Of a stretch of DNA of 64,000 nucleotides, positions 8,706-18,101 are shown one piece after another. The DNA is from Pseudochelatococcus lubricantis (GTDB taxonomy: Bacteria; Pseudomonadota; Alphaproteobacteria; Rhizobiales; Beijerinckiaceae), in the NCBI RefSeq assembly GCF_011762225.1, contig NZ_JAASQI010000011.1, positions 62,001 to 126,000 on the forward strand. Direction: 5' to 3'. The notes under the pieces were generated by a model. It ran no database searches. It saw only the letters and a program-made list of their open reading frames with translations, and had not been told where the DNA came from. The translations under genes and the position numbers were made by a program. Numbering within the stretch: the first letter of the stretch is position 1; each line of letters begins with the position of its first letter.

Positions 8706-11700
8706 ATGGCCCTGTCTCCCTTACCCCGCTCCCTGCCTCCGCGTGTCCGCGCCCGTGGCGTGACCGCCGTGCTTGGGCCCACGAACACCGGCAAGACCCA
8801 TCTCGCCATCGAACGCCTGCTGGGGCACGAGAGCGGCATGATCGGCCTGCCGCTGAGGCTGCTCGCGCGCGAGGTCTACAACCGTGTCGTGGAACGGGCG
8901 GGGGCCGACGCCGTGGCGCTGATCACCGGCGAGGAGAAGATCAAACCCGCGAACGCCCGCTACTGGATCGCCACCATCGAGGCGATGCCGCGCGATCTGG
9001 ATGTTGCCTTCGTCGCGATTGACGAAATCCAACTTGCGAGCCATTTCGACCGTGGACACGTGTTCACGGACCGGCTGCTGAACCAGCGCGGGCGGGCGGA
9101 AACGCTGGTGATCGGCGCCGCCACCATGCGCCCGCTGGTGGAGCTGCTGCTGCCCGGCGCCAACATCGTCTCCCGCCCGCGCTTGTCGAAGCTGTCCTAC
9201 GCCGGGGAGAAGAAGATCACGCGCCTGCCGCGCCGCTCGGCCATCGTCGCTTTTTCAGCGGAGGAGGTCTATGCGATCGCGGAGCTGATTCGCCGCCAGC
9301 ACGGCGGGGCGGCCGTGGTGCTGGGTGCGCTCTCGCCGCGCACACGCAATGCGCAGGTTGAGCTTTATCAATCCGGCGATGTGGATTACATCGTGGCGAC
9401 GGATGCCATCGGCATGGGGCTTAACCTCGATGTCGATCATGTGGCCTTCGCGGCGAATCGCAAGTTCGACGGCTTCGGGTTCCGCGAACTCAACCCGGCG
9501 GAAATCGGCCAGATCGCGGGGCGTGCCGGGCGGCATCTCAAGGATGGCACCTTCGGCACCACGGGCCGCGCGGATGCATTTGACGCCGAGGTCGTGGAAG
9601 CAGTAGAGGATCACGTGTTCGATCCGGTACGCATCATCCAGTGGCGCAACCCCGATCTCGATTTTCGCTCCATTTCGCATCTGCGTTCCAGCCTTGCGGA
9701 AATTCCCGCCGAGTCCGGGCTGACGCGGGCGCCCATCGCCGAGGACGAGGCCGCTCTCGACATTCTGGCGCGCGATTTCGCGGTGCGAGACATCACGCAG
9801 GGAAAAAGCGCGGTTGAAAGACTCTGGGAGGTCTGTCAGGTTCCCGACTATCGAAAGGTCGCGCCGGCCGCGCATGCAGAACTTGTGGGCACCATCTACC
9901 AATCGCTGATGCTATCAGGCACCATCGCTGACGACTGGTTCGCCCGCCAGATCCGCCATGTCGACCGGACCGACGGGGAAATCGACACGCTGTCCGGACG
10001 CATCGCGCAGGTGCGCACCTGGACCTTCGTGGCGAACAGGCCTGACTGGCTGCGCGATCCTGCCCATTGGCAGGGCGTCACCCGTCAGGTAGAGGACAGA
10101 CTATCTGACGCGTTACACGACCGGCTCGCCAGCCGTTTCGTGGACCGCCGCACCAGCGTCCTGATGCGACGCCTGAGAGAGAATACGATGCTCGAAGCCG
10201 AAGTCACCACAGCGGGCGATGTCCTGGTCGAAGGCCAACATATCGGCCGCTTGCAGGGGTTCCAGTTCGCGCCGGACGCGGAAGCCGAGGGGCAGGATGT
10301 GCGCGCCTTGCGCGCCGCCGCCCAAAAGGCGCTCGCGGGCGAGATCGAGGCACGCGCCGAGCGGCTTTCAGCGAGCCCGGACGAGACCTTCGTGCTTTCC
10401 AATGACGGCATCGTCCGCTGGAACGGCGATGCGATCGCCAGGCTGATGGAAGGCGAGAAGCTGCTGGCGCCCGGCCTGCGGCTCATCGCCGACGATTCGC
10501 TCGCCGGCGGCGCGCGCGAGAAGGTCGAGACGCGGCTCTCAACCTGGATCAAGGCGTATGTGACGAAGCTTCTCGGCGCTCTTGACCTTCTGGAAGCGGC
10601 GGAGGACATCACCGGCCTCGCGCGGGGCGTCGCCTTCCAGATTGCGGAGGCGCTTGGCGTGCTGGAGCGCGCGCGCGTCGCGCAGGACGTCAAGAGCCTC
10701 GATCAGGAAAGCCGTGCCACCCTGCGCCGCCACGGCGTGCGCTTCGGCGCCTACCATTTGTACATGCCGCAGTTGCTGAAGCCCGCGCCGCGTGCGCTCG
10801 CCGCGCAACTGTGGGCTCTGAAGAACGGTGGCCTCGACCAGCCGGGTCTCGACGATATCGCGCATCTCGCGGCCTCGGGCCGGACGTCGTTCAAGCTGTC
10901 GACGGAGGTGGCGAAGGGCCTCTATCGCGCAGCAGGCTTTCGTGTCTGCGGCGAGCGGGTGCTGCGCGTCGACATCCTCGAACGTCTTGCCGATCTCATC
11001 CGTCCCGCCATCGCCTACAAGCCGGGCGTGACGCCCGGAGAGCCGCCGGCGGGTGCCGCCGACGGCGACGGCTTCGTCGTGACGGTTGCGATGACATCGC
11101 TTGCCGGATGCGCGGGCGAGGACTTCGCGTCCATCCTGCGCTCGCTCGGCTATGTCCCCGAGAAGCGGACGGGTCCCGCCATCACGGCGGAGCTGGTGCC
11201 CGCGCCCCGTCTCATTGCCGCGCCCGCAACGGACTCGTCGGCTCCTGCCGGGCAGGACGCCGCCGAGGAGCTGGCCGCGGAAGCGCCGGTCGCAGGCGAT
11301 GCCGTCCCGGATGGAACGGCTGAAGCCGCCGCCACGGACACGCCGGCAGAAGCGGCGCCCGACGTTGCAGAAACAACGGAGCTTGCTCCGGCTGAGGCCG
11401 CACCGGCGGCGGAGCCGCTGCCAGCCGCTGACGCCGAACCGGCCTTTGCTGAAACCCTTGTGACGGAGGATGCCTCCACGGCACCCGTCGCCGAGGCGCA
11501 CGACGCGGAGCCGGAACAGGCGGGCGCGCCCGCAGAGGCGGAGGCATCCGCCGAGGAGGCTGCACAGGAGGCCGCAGTACCGGCCGAGATTGATATCTGG
11601 CGGCCGCACCGTCATCAGCATGGTCCGCGCCAGCAGCGTCAGCGGGAAGGGCAGGGCGAGCGGCGCGGGCGTGGTGGTGCAGGCCATCCGCGCGGCCAGC

Positions 11701-12116
11701 AGCGACCTCCCCAGCACGCTCCGGCGGATGCCGCGGCCGGCGAGGTCGCCGCACAGGCGCCGCAGGGCGAGGGGGATGCAGCAGCCCCGGCGCGCGAGCA
11801 TGAGCGCCAGCGCCGGCTCGAACGCTTTGGTGATGCTGCCCGTGCGCGCAACAACGGCGGCCAGCCCGGCGGCACGCGCGATGACGAGAACCGGCGTTTC
11901 GGCCGCAACCGGGACGCCGCTGGCGGCCACGGCAAGGGACACGGCGCGGAGCGGCACGGGGGGGACAGGCCCGGCGGCGGCGCAGGGCAGGCCAAGTCCT
12001 GGCAGGACAGGAAGAGTTCCGGCCGCGCCGAGCGCGCCCCGGATCCCGATTCGCCCTTCGCCAAGCTCGCGGCCCTCAAGCAGGCGCTCGAAGGTCGCAC
12101 CAAGGAAAAGGGTTGA
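8706..12116 (+). CDS. Suv3/MgpS-like ATP-dependent RNA helicase with long disordered tail
   Basis: This 1136-residue protein is a superfamily 2 helicase of the Suv3-like group found in alphaproteobacteria. Motif I is LGPTNTGKTH near residue 22, motif II is the DEAH-variant AIDEIQLA, and motifs V/VI are ATDAIGMGLNLD and QIAGRAGRH. The middle carries the family-specific helical region. From about residue 840 the sequence becomes low-complexity, first Ala/Glu/Pro-rich and then Arg/Gly/Gln-rich, suggesting a disordered RNA-binding tail. The start was placed at the ATG at 8706 (MALSPLPRSLPP), because the longer frame runs through the unrelated leader. The S4-domain gene begins 6 bp after the stop. 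Likely role: RNA remodelling or decay. Confidence 0.88.
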   Translation: MALSPLPRSLPPRVRARGVTAVLGPTNTGKTHLAIERLLGHESGMIGLPLRLLAREVYNRVVERAGADAVALITGEEKIKPANARYWIATIEAMPRDLDVAFVAIDEIQLASHFDRGHVFTDRLLNQRGRAETLVIGAATMRPLVELLLPGANIVSRPRLSKLSYAGEKKITRLPRRSAIVAFSAEEVYAIAELIRRQHGGAAVVLGALSPRTRNAQVELYQSGDVDYIVATDAIGMGLNLDVDHVAFAANRKFDGFGFRELNPAEIGQIAGRAGRHLKDGTFGTTGRADAFDAEVVEAVEDHVFDPVRIIQWRNPDLDFRSISHLRSSLAEIPAESGLTRAPIAEDEAALDILARDFAVRDITQGKSAVERLWEVCQVPDYRKVAPAAHAELVGTIYQSLMLSGTIADDWFARQIRHVDRTDGEIDTLSGRIAQVRTWTFVANRPDWLRDPAHWQGVTRQVEDRLSDALHDRLASRFVDRRTSVLMRRLRENTMLEAEVTTAGDVLVEGQHIGRLQGFQFAPDAEAEGQDVRALRAAAQKALAGEIEARAERLSASPDETFVLSNDGIVRWNGDAIARLMEGEKLLAPGLRLIADDSLAGGAREKVETRLSTWIKAYVTKLLGALDLLEAAEDITGLARGVAFQIAEALGVLERARVAQDVKSLDQESRATLRRHGVRFGAYHLYMPQLLKPAPRALAAQLWALKNGGLDQPGLDDIAHLAASGRTSFKLSTEVAKGLYRAAGFRVCGERVLRVDILERLADLIRPAIAYKPGVTPGEPPAGAADGDGFVVTVAMTSLAGCAGEDFASILRSLGYVPEKRTGPAITAELVPAPRLIAAPATDSSAPAGQDAAEELAAEAPVAGDAVPDGTAEAAATDTPAEAAPDVAETTELAPAEAAPAAEPLPAADAEPAFAETLVTEDASTAPVAEAHDAEPEQAGAPAEAEASAEEAAQEAAVPAEIDIWRPHRHQHGPRQQRQREGQGERRGRGGAGHPRGQQRPPQHAPADAAAGEVAAQAPQGEGDAAAPAREHERQRRLERFGDAARARNNGGQPGGTRDDENRRFGRNRDAAGGHGKGHGAERHGGDRPGGGAGQAKSWQDRKSSGRAERAPDPDSPFAKLAALKQALEGRTKEKG

Positions 12117-12122
12117 TCGCTC

Positions 12123-12488
12123 TTGCCCGATCCTGAAGCCATCAGCCGGCAGCGCCTAGACAAATGGTTGTGGCATGCACGCATGGCGCGAACGCGCACG
12201 TTGGCGGCGCGGCTTGTCGACGAGGGACATGTGCGCATCAACGGCCGGCGTGTGACGGATCCGGCCAAGGGCGTGCGTGCGGGCGATGTGCTGACATTGG
12301 CTCTCGCCCACGCGACGCTCGTCGTCAGCGTGTGCGCCTTCGCCGAACGGCGCGGCGGAGCGCCGGAAGCGCGGCAATTGTACGAGCTGCTGAGCGGTCC
12401 TGAAGCCGCTGGCCCGGATGAGCATATGCAAAATTCAGAGACCTCCGGCGACAATACGTCGCTTGCACCGGAGGACGATTGCCGCTAG
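12123..12488 (+). CDS. S4-domain RNA-binding protein (Hsp15-like)
   Basis: A 121-residue protein with an N-terminal S4 domain: RQRLDKWLWHARMARTRTLA, then LVDEGHVRINGRRV and KGVRAGDVLTL. This is the Hsp15/HslR-like architecture associated with binding stalled 50S-nascent chain complexes. The frame starts at TTG (12123), the only start that keeps the whole S4 domain, and no ATG lies upstream in frame. It is 6 bp behind the helicase stop, so translation is probably coupled. The C-terminal 30 residues are polar and poorly conserved. Confidence 0.82.
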   Translation: MPDPEAISRQRLDKWLWHARMARTRTLAARLVDEGHVRINGRRVTDPAKGVRAGDVLTLALAHATLVVSVCAFAERRGGAPEARQLYELLSGPEAAGPDEHMQNSETSGDNTSLAPEDDCR

Positions 12489-12664
12489 AGCAGTGCTCTC
12501 ACATTGGAAAGAATCCAGATATAGCGGCCGGTGGGGATGCATGCCCATCATGTCCGTTATTTCGGGTTCTTGAAAACGCGATTTGCCCGATAGACGTTAT
12601 ACGATAATCTGTCGGGATGCCGGGAAGGCCGCCAGCGCAGAGTGCCCGGCCGCAGGAGAGGTGG

Positions 12665-13003
12665 ATGCCATACGTCGTCACCGATAATTGCATTCGGTGC
12701 AAGTATACGGATTGTGTCGAGGTTTGCCCGGTGGATTGCTTCTACGAGGGCGAGAACATGCTTGTCATCCATCCGGACGAGTGTATCGACTGCGGGGTGT
12801 GCGAACCGGAGTGTCCTGCCGAGGCCATCAGTCCCGATACCGAGCCCGGCCTTGAGAAGTGGCTGAAAATCAACGCCGACTACGCCAAGATGTGGCCGAA
12901 CATCACTCAGAAGCGCGATGCGCTGCCGGAGGCGACGGAGTTCGACGGCGTGGCCGGCAAGTTCGAGCAATATTTCTCGCCGGAGCCGGGCGAAGGCGAT
13001 TGA
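12665..13003 (+). CDS. fdxA: Ferredoxin FdxA (7Fe-8S type)
   Basis: A 112-residue cytoplasmic electron carrier. The N-terminal clusters are [19 protein letters not shown] and [13 protein letters not shown], which supply ligands for one [3Fe-4S] and one [4Fe-4S] cluster. The C-terminal extension [19 protein letters not shown] is typical of the FdxA family. The start MPYVVTDNC at 12665 follows AGGAGAGG, and the longer in-frame start lacks family similarity. In many alphaproteobacteria fdxA and carD are neighbours, as here. Confidence 0.95.
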   Translation: MPYVVTDNCIRCKYTDCVEVCPVDCFYEGENMLVIHPDECIDCGVCEPECPAEAISPDTEPGLEKWLKINADYAKMWPNITQKRDALPEATEFDGVAGKFEQYFSPEPGEGD

Positions 13004-13072
13004 CGGACATCAGGCATGTCCTGCCCGCCCGTCGGGACAGCTACAGGTGGAAATCGCATCCGCCACTCTGCC

Positions 13073-13117
13073 GCGATTTGCATTCAGCTCGATGGATCGA
13101 AGGTGAATGCCAACTGC
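13073..13117 (+). repeat. Interspersed palindromic element, partial copy 2
   Basis: Only the hairpin half of the element at 8190-8288 is recognisable. The core TTGCATTCAGCTCGATGGAT and GTGAATGCCAACTGC matches with several differences. It lies 70 bp after fdxA. The upstream half is not detectable, so this copy is degenerate or truncated. Confidence 0.65.
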
Positions 13118-13574
13118 CGCAGGCTGAAAAACGGGTCTCATTTTCCAGTTGAGGTTTCTACGGCCTCAGGCCATCAGATTATCATATTTCTGCCATGCCT
13201 TTGGTGCATGGGGATATCGTGTTTGCCCGAGTTCAAGTCCGATTCAGTCTGGCGGCGCATTGTCGCCGCGCTTTCTGATGGCCGATTGCGGCCCGCACCC
13301 CCGGCATTGGCCGGCGGGTGGGTTAACTCTTTTGATTTTTGCCGATTTTTGTGTTAGGTTAGCCTTTATTGGTCGATCTGGTGCAGAGATACGCTGCCCG
13401 TACCCGGCAGAGGTTCAGCATTCAACGTACTGATGTGACGACGCACAACAGCTCGTCGCCGCTATGTCATGGCGTGACCATGCGGCTACGGCGGTTTGGG
13501 CTCGGCTGTTATCCGATGGCGCGTTGCCGCCGATGGGATTTTTTTGTCCGGGTGGCCCCCGGAGCGTCAGTATA
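13118..13574. other. Intergenic region upstream of carD, no gene seen
   Basis: No supported gene is present. The AT-rich run at 13321-13370, TTTTGATTTTTGCCG followed by TTTTTGTGTTAGGTT, is a candidate promoter for carD. Short reading frames here have no family resemblance. Confidence 0.4.
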
Positions 13575-13604
13575 TCGCCTCCCTTGCGGAGGCGAGAAGG
13601 AGGC
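13575..13604 (+). promoter_or_regulatory. Hairpin overlapping alternative pairing with the carD Shine-Dalgarno
   Basis: TCGCCTCC (13575-13582) pairs perfectly with GGAGGCGA (13588-13595) around loop CTTGC. The ribosome-binding site AAGGAGGC (13597-13604) repeats the GGAGGC of the right arm, so the same left arm could instead sequester the ribosome-binding site. The two foldings are mutually exclusive. Confidence 0.45.
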
Positions 13605-13614
13605 AATCACAATT

Positions 13615-14202
13615 ATGAACAACGCCAAAAAGACTGCCCATCGCCTGGGCTTCAGGACCGGTGAGTCGATTGTCTATCCTGCCCACGGTGTCGGAGAGAT
13701 CATCGCCATCGAGGAGCAGGTCGTTGCGGGTTGTACGCTCGAACTGTTTGTCATCTCGTTCGAGAAGGACAAAATGACCCTGCGCGTCCCCACCGCGAAG
13801 GCGGCGAGCGTCGGCATGCGCAAGATTGCCGAAAATACGCTTGTGGACAAGGCGTTGGAAACTCTTACCGGCCGCGCCCGGGTGAAGCGCACCATGTGGT
13901 CGCGTCGCGCGCAGGAATACGAGGCGAAGATCAACTCCGGCGATCTGATTGCGATTGCGGAGGTCGTTCGTGATCTGCACCGTTCCGATTCGCAGCCTGA
14001 GCAGTCTTACAGCGAGCGCCAGCTCTATGAAGCCGCCATCGACCGGATGGTGCGCGAGATCGCTGCCGTGAACGGCGGCACCGACACCGAGGCCATGCGC
14101 ATCGTGGAGAACGCGCTGGCGCAAGCGCCCCGCCGCCCTGCCAAGAAAGCCGCCAACGAGGCACAAGCCGCGGCCGACGAACTGGAAGACGAGGCCGCCT
14201 GA
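13615..14202 (+). CDS. CarD/CdnL-family transcriptional regulator
   Basis: This 195-residue protein has the RNA polymerase-binding CarD module at the N-terminus (FRTGESIVYPAHGVGEIIAI, then LELFVISFEKDKMTLRVP) and a helical DNA-binding C-terminal part with MWSRRAQEYEAKINSGD and LYEAAIDRMVREIAAV. CdnL proteins stabilise the RNA polymerase open complex at rRNA and growth-related promoters. The ATG at 13615 follows the strong site AAGGAGGC. A longer in-frame extension from 13369 was rejected as unrelated leader. The tail after about residue 165 is Ala/Lys/Glu-rich. Confidence 0.92.
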   Translation: MNNAKKTAHRLGFRTGESIVYPAHGVGEIIAIEEQVVAGCTLELFVISFEKDKMTLRVPTAKAASVGMRKIAENTLVDKALETLTGRARVKRTMWSRRAQEYEAKINSGDLIAIAEVVRDLHRSDSQPEQSYSERQLYEAAIDRMVREIAAVNGGTDTEAMRIVENALAQAPRRPAKKAANEAQAAADELEDEAA

Positions 14203-14241
14203 ACCGGCCCCAGCACGGCGCATTCTTCCTCCATCCAAACG

Positions 14242-14326
14242 ACAAGACGACGGGCCGCCATACCCCCTCATACCGTAAGGCTAAGTGCCTTTCCGGCATG
14301 TGGTGCGTGGCGGCCCGTCGTCTTGT
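14242..14326. repeat. Long inverted repeat between carD and the M48 protease gene
   Basis: Two perfect 19-base arms (14242-14260 ACAAGACGACGGGCCGCCA and its complement at 14308-14326) enclose a 47-base loop, which itself contains the small hairpin AAGGC-TAAGT-GCCTT at 14278-14292. It sits between convergent genes, so bidirectional termination is the simplest role, but no T-run follows on either strand. Confidence 0.7.
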
Positions 14327-14440
14327 GGTCTATGGGTACTGCTGCATAAAACTGGGAAATGCGCGCCGTTCTCCTGATAAATTCCGTGCACGAACAAAGA
14401 GACGCGGCACGACAGCGTTTCCCGTTTAACGAATTTTGCC

Positions 14441-15910
14441 TTACTCCGAGATCACCTTGTAGCGTTCGCCCGGAACCAGGGCCTCATCCGGCCGCAGTCC
14501 GTTCAGCACACGGAAGCGTTCGAGCGGCTGGCTGACGCCGATCATGCGCTGGGCCAACGTTTCCGGAGTATCGCCGGCGGCGGCCGCGACAATGCGGATA
14601 CGCAACGGTTTGATGGCACGTATCTCCGCTGGCGTCATCCGGCGCAGGCTGCCCAGTGCGGTCTGGAAATCCTGCTCGACGGCGGTGTCGCGCTGGCGCG
14701 TCGCCACAACGAGGCGGAAAACCGTGTTGTCGATACGGATCGCGCCGAGATAGAACACCCATTCCTTCCCCCGCGCGACGCCGGTTGCGGCCGGAAGGCC
14801 ATTGATCGTCGTCAGTGTCGTGCTTTCGGTCGAAACGCCGTCGATCCAGCCGGACGACAGGAAAGCGTCAAGCTGCTCGGAAGGCGGCAGTTCCACCGCA
14901 TCGAGGCGCAGGGCGAGTTCGCCGTTGCGCGCTACGCCCATCAGTGCCTGGAAAGAATTGTCGAGCGCGAAGCCCTCCGGGGCGGTGAAGGTGATGCCGA
15001 GGCGCGGGTGGCGGAAGACACGGCCGCGCACATCGCCGTTCTGCGGGTCTTCGCCCCACCTTATGCCATCGATGGCTTCGAGGTAGGCCCGCCGGCCCTT
15101 GTCCCCCATGCCGGGTGCCGAAACCTCGCGGGCGCTGCGCAAGGCAAGCGCGATACGTTGCGGCGTGCTCGGGTGCGTTGCCATGAAGCTGGCGGTCGCG
15201 GACGACTGCGCACTGCCGCTTCTGCCGAGGCGGACGTTGCGGTCCAGCGCCTCAAGGAAGCGGGCGGAGCCGTAGGGATCGTAACCCGCGCGCGCGCTGG
15301 TGCGGATACCGATTCGGTCGGCCTCCAGCTCCTGCTCGCGCGAGAAGCCGGCGATGGTGCCCTGCGCGCTGGCGCGAAACGCCTCGTCGCGGGTAGGATC
15401 TTTCAGGACCTGCACGTTGACGCGGCTGATGAGGTCCGTCTGCTTCTCAAGTTCGTCGCGTGCCGTGGCGTGGCTGGCCGTCACATGGGCCATCTCGTGG
15501 GCCATCACGCCCGCAAGTTCCGAGGCATCGTTGGCGAGCGCCAGAAGGCCGCGCGTGACGTAGATATTGCCGGTCGGCAGGGCGAAGGCATTGACCATCG
15601 GCGAGTCGAGGATTGTGACGCGGTAATGCTGGTCCGGCCGTTCGGTGGCTGGCACGAGGCGGGAGGCGAGTTCATCAAGCATGCGCTGCGCCGCCGGCGC
15701 CTGATAGGCGCCGCCGAATGCAGCGAGCAGCCGCTGGTGCTCGCGCTCTGCCCGCTGGTTTACGCCGGTGATGCGCGGCGCCGCCGGCGGCACGGCGGCG
15801 ACTGCCGGCGGCTCGACCACAGGCGAGACTGCGCAGGATGCCAGAGCCATGCCGGTGAGCATGATGGCCGCAAGCTGCGGCAAGGAGCGTTGTAACGAAA
15901 TTCCCTGCAC
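14441..15910 (-). CDS. M48-family metalloprotease lipoprotein with LysM-like C-terminus
   Basis: A 489-residue predicted outer-membrane or periplasmic lipoprotein. The signal sequence ends in the lipobox LASC, with the lipidated cysteine at about residue 26. The peptidase domain has the zinc motif HEMAH (H138, E139, H142), and the third ligand is in FSREQELEADRIG. This resembles BepA/LoiP-type M48 proteases that survey outer-membrane protein assembly. The C-terminal part after residue 300 lacks TPR-like repeats and ends in a peptidoglycan-binding-like segment (IVAAAAGDTPETLAQRM). The thermonuclease-like gene ends 5 bp upstream on the same strand, so the two form an operon. Confidence 0.87.
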   Translation of the reverse strand: MQGISLQRSLPQLAAIMLTGMALASCAVSPVVEPPAVAAVPPAAPRITGVNQRAEREHQRLLAAFGGAYQAPAAQRMLDELASRLVPATERPDQHYRVTILDSPMVNAFALPTGNIYVTRGLLALANDASELAGVMAHEMAHVTASHATARDELEKQTDLISRVNVQVLKDPTRDEAFRASAQGTIAGFSREQELEADRIGIRTSARAGYDPYGSARFLEALDRNVRLGRSGSAQSSATASFMATHPSTPQRIALALRSAREVSAPGMGDKGRRAYLEAIDGIRWGEDPQNGDVRGRVFRHPRLGITFTAPEGFALDNSFQALMGVARNGELALRLDAVELPPSEQLDAFLSSGWIDGVSTESTTLTTINGLPAATGVARGKEWVFYLGAIRIDNTVFRLVVATRQRDTAVEQDFQTALGSLRRMTPAEIRAIKPLRIRIVAAAAGDTPETLAQRMIGVSQPLERFRVLNGLRPDEALVPGERYKVISE

Positions 15911-15915
15911 GACGA

Positions 15916-16824
15916 TCAGTCCGTATCCGAATAGGCGAGGCTTCGCGTCACTGATACCCTGATCGTGGGCGCCCGGCCAGCCGGCGATTCGACGCCTTCC
16001 CGTAGCAGGATTTCACCCCTCACCGCAACGCGCCTGCCGTCGAGGGCGGCGGCGGTCAGCCCCTGCTTCGCGAAGTCCTCCCAGTCCTTTCGGGCGATAG
16101 AGACCGAAAAGTCCCTCCGCCAGTTCGACCCGAAGTTCAGGAATGTCATGGTGCTGCGCTCTCCGACCGAAACGACCCGTCCCTCGACAATAACGTACTG
16201 GCCGGCAAATCGTTGCAACAGAGGAATGTTGCGGGCGTCGAGCGGCAGCGCAGCAGTTCCGCCCCATGCGCCGATTCCCGCGCGGCGCGCTTCCTTTTCC
16301 AGCGAAAGCAGCCGGTCCGCACAGGCCGCGGTGACGACGATATTCCGCTTGTCGCCCGCCTTCGCAGCGATTTCTTGCGGATAGAGCAACGCCGCACCCT
16401 GCGCGACGAGGTGCTCCACGAGCGTCGTGACATCTCCGCCAGCCCGAATCGCAAGATGGCCGCGATACCGACCCCAGCGGTCGGCATGTCGACTGATGGC
16501 GGCAAGCCGGATTTCCCCCCGGCCGAGAACCTTTCGGATAGCGGCAACGGCAGCGGCTTCGTCGACAAGGGCGATGCCGGAGGGGAGGACGATCCGCCCG
16601 TCGGAAAGCACAGGCTCCCCCCGCTCCGTCACCCCCTGAACGCGCAGGGCATCGTCCGGCGGTGCAACCTCCAGGCAAGCCGGAAACGCCCCGGTCGCCC
16701 CCGTCGCGGCCAGCATAAAAACGATCCCTGCAACGAACGCACGTCTCCGGCGGGCGGGGTGTCCTGAAAGGCGGGTTTCTGTGAACAGGTAGGAAAAAGG
16801 CCAAAAGAACCGCTGCAAAATCAT
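15916..16824 (-). CDS. Thermonuclease (SNase)-like exported protein
   Basis: The predicted 302-residue product begins with a signal peptide (PARRRRAFVAGIVFM, then LAATGATGAFPA). It contains a degenerate staphylococcal nuclease-like region: SRHADRWGRYRGHLAI resembles the DRYGR motif, followed by VEHLVAQGAALLYP and LLSLEKEARRAGIGAWG, a typical SNase block. Catalytic arginines were not all identified, so nuclease activity is uncertain. The reading frame extends upstream through tRNA-Arg, which cannot be coding, so the ATG at 16824 (MILQRFF) was chosen, although its ribosome-binding site is weak. Downstream lies the M48 protease. Confidence 0.72.
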   Translation of the reverse strand: MILQRFFWPFSYLFTETRLSGHPARRRRAFVAGIVFMLAATGATGAFPACLEVAPPDDALRVQGVTERGEPVLSDGRIVLPSGIALVDEAAAVAAIRKVLGRGEIRLAAISRHADRWGRYRGHLAIRAGGDVTTLVEHLVAQGAALLYPQEIAAKAGDKRNIVVTAACADRLLSLEKEARRAGIGAWGGTAALPLDARNIPLLQRFAGQYVIVEGRVVSVGERSTMTFLNFGSNWRRDFSVSIARKDWEDFAKQGLTAAALDGRRVAVRGEILLREGVESPAGRAPTIRVSVTRSLAYSDTD

Positions 16825-16994
16825 CACGCCTATGATAGGAGAAACAACCCATTGTTGTGAAGTGCCACTTTGGTGCATTCCTGGCAAGACGAACGCCACC
16901 ATCCAGATAACAGAAGGAAGGTGCGCAACGAGGCTCCCGCATGGCACAAAATGTGATGCGTGGGGCAGGGGAGATAGTGTATCGCGTATGATGG

Positions 16995-17071
<77 letters not shown>

Positions 17072-17231
17072 ATAAGCGCGTTGAAGCCCGAATAATTCGG
17101 GTACATTTATACCCGATTTCGGCGGTTCGGCGCGGAAAGTCCCAACGAGATCCTGAGGGATCGTTCGATGGCTGTTCTAATTTCTTGCGTAAGTCCTCAC
17201 GCTCAACATCCTTGATGGCATCCTTGGACCG

Positions 17232-17300
17232 GGTCGGGGCCAGCACATGCTTGACATAGGCCGGGAATGCGGCGCCGTCGTAGACGAAGGGCGCGGTCAT
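17232..17300 (-). pseudogene. IS630-type transposase fragment
   Basis: The first 23 codons of a reverse-strand frame read MTAPFVYDG and AFPAYVKHVLAPT. This closely resembles the segment before the third catalytic acid in IS630-family DDE transposases (TAPFV-DG ... F-AYVEQVLAPT). Similarity stops abruptly after APT, and the rest of the frame runs into unrelated sequence and the tRNA. It is a scrap of an insertion sequence, directly after the DUF4239 gene and 160 bp from tRNA-Arg. Confidence 0.6.
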
Positions 17301-17306
17301 GCCCGT

Positions 17307-18101
17307 CTATTGGCGGAGCATGTCTGCCAGGGCATCACGCATCGGCATGCTGGATATCCCGAAGACGCCGCGATACGGAAAATGCAGGTCGATGATAACG
17401 AACATCGCGGTTGAAACGCAGAGGACGCCAATCGCAAGAACCGTCAGGCTCAGTGCGCGCTGTTGCACCTGAAGCCCGAAGCTGAGGAAAACCAGCGCGA
17501 GCCAGAAACTGATAACGACGGTGAATAGCCTTCCTGACGGGGCATACGTGTCGTCGATGACGGACCAGCGCCCCGCCAGAACCGTTCCATATTCCGCCCG
17601 GCATCTTGCAACGATGTTCTGCGCAGCGCCGTCTGTGGGAACGAAAGAATCGATTGCCAGACCAATGTGAGTCATCAGTTTCGTCAGCGTCGCGTCCTCT
17701 CCACGTAACATCATGTGCTGTGGATCGAGGCCGGTTTCGATCCCTGGTCCCTCCTCATCGGGCCAGGTGCTGACAATGACGGCGGCGGTGTATTGGCGCA
17801 GCTGCAGCCGCGTCGCGTCCATTTGCGGAGAGAAATTTCGCAGACATTCATCAAGGCTTGCCAGTTGCGTAGCGTAAGCCGCTCTATTGCGGTTGGCGGC
17901 GTCAAATGCGGCTTTAGACGTGGAAAGGTGAAGGCTCAGGATGAGTGCGGCAAAAGACACGATCAGACCGGTCACCAAGCGCACAGCATCCATGTTATCT
18001 TTCGAAAAGTGGCCCTCGTTGAGATGGCGCCGTAGCGCCAGCCCGCCATAGGCGCTCAAGCTGAAAAGCAGCAGAAAGCTCAACCCGTAGACGAATTCCA
18101 T
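17307..18101 (-). CDS. DUF4239 (bestrophin-like) membrane protein
   Basis: A 264-residue protein with two N-terminal hydrophobic segments (EFVYGLSFLLLFSLSAYGGL, then VTGLIVSFAALILSLHLS), a soluble middle, and two more near the C-terminus (VVISFWLALVFLSFGL and LTVLAIGVLCVSTAMFVIID), ending FPYRGVFGISSMPMRDAL. This layout and the terminal FPYRG-like motif match DUF4239 proteins, sometimes called bestrophin-like, of unknown function. The gene is flanked by an IS630 scrap and by the divergent GH16 gene, so it may belong to an acquired segment. Confidence 0.72.
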   Translation of the reverse strand: MEFVYGLSFLLLFSLSAYGGLALRRHLNEGHFSKDNMDAVRLVTGLIVSFAALILSLHLSTSKAAFDAANRNRAAYATQLASLDECLRNFSPQMDATRLQLRQYTAAVIVSTWPDEEGPGIETGLDPQHMMLRGEDATLTKLMTHIGLAIDSFVPTDGAAQNIVARCRAEYGTVLAGRWSVIDDTYAPSGRLFTVVISFWLALVFLSFGLQVQQRALSLTVLAIGVLCVSTAMFVIIDLHFPYRGVFGISSMPMRDALADMLRQ

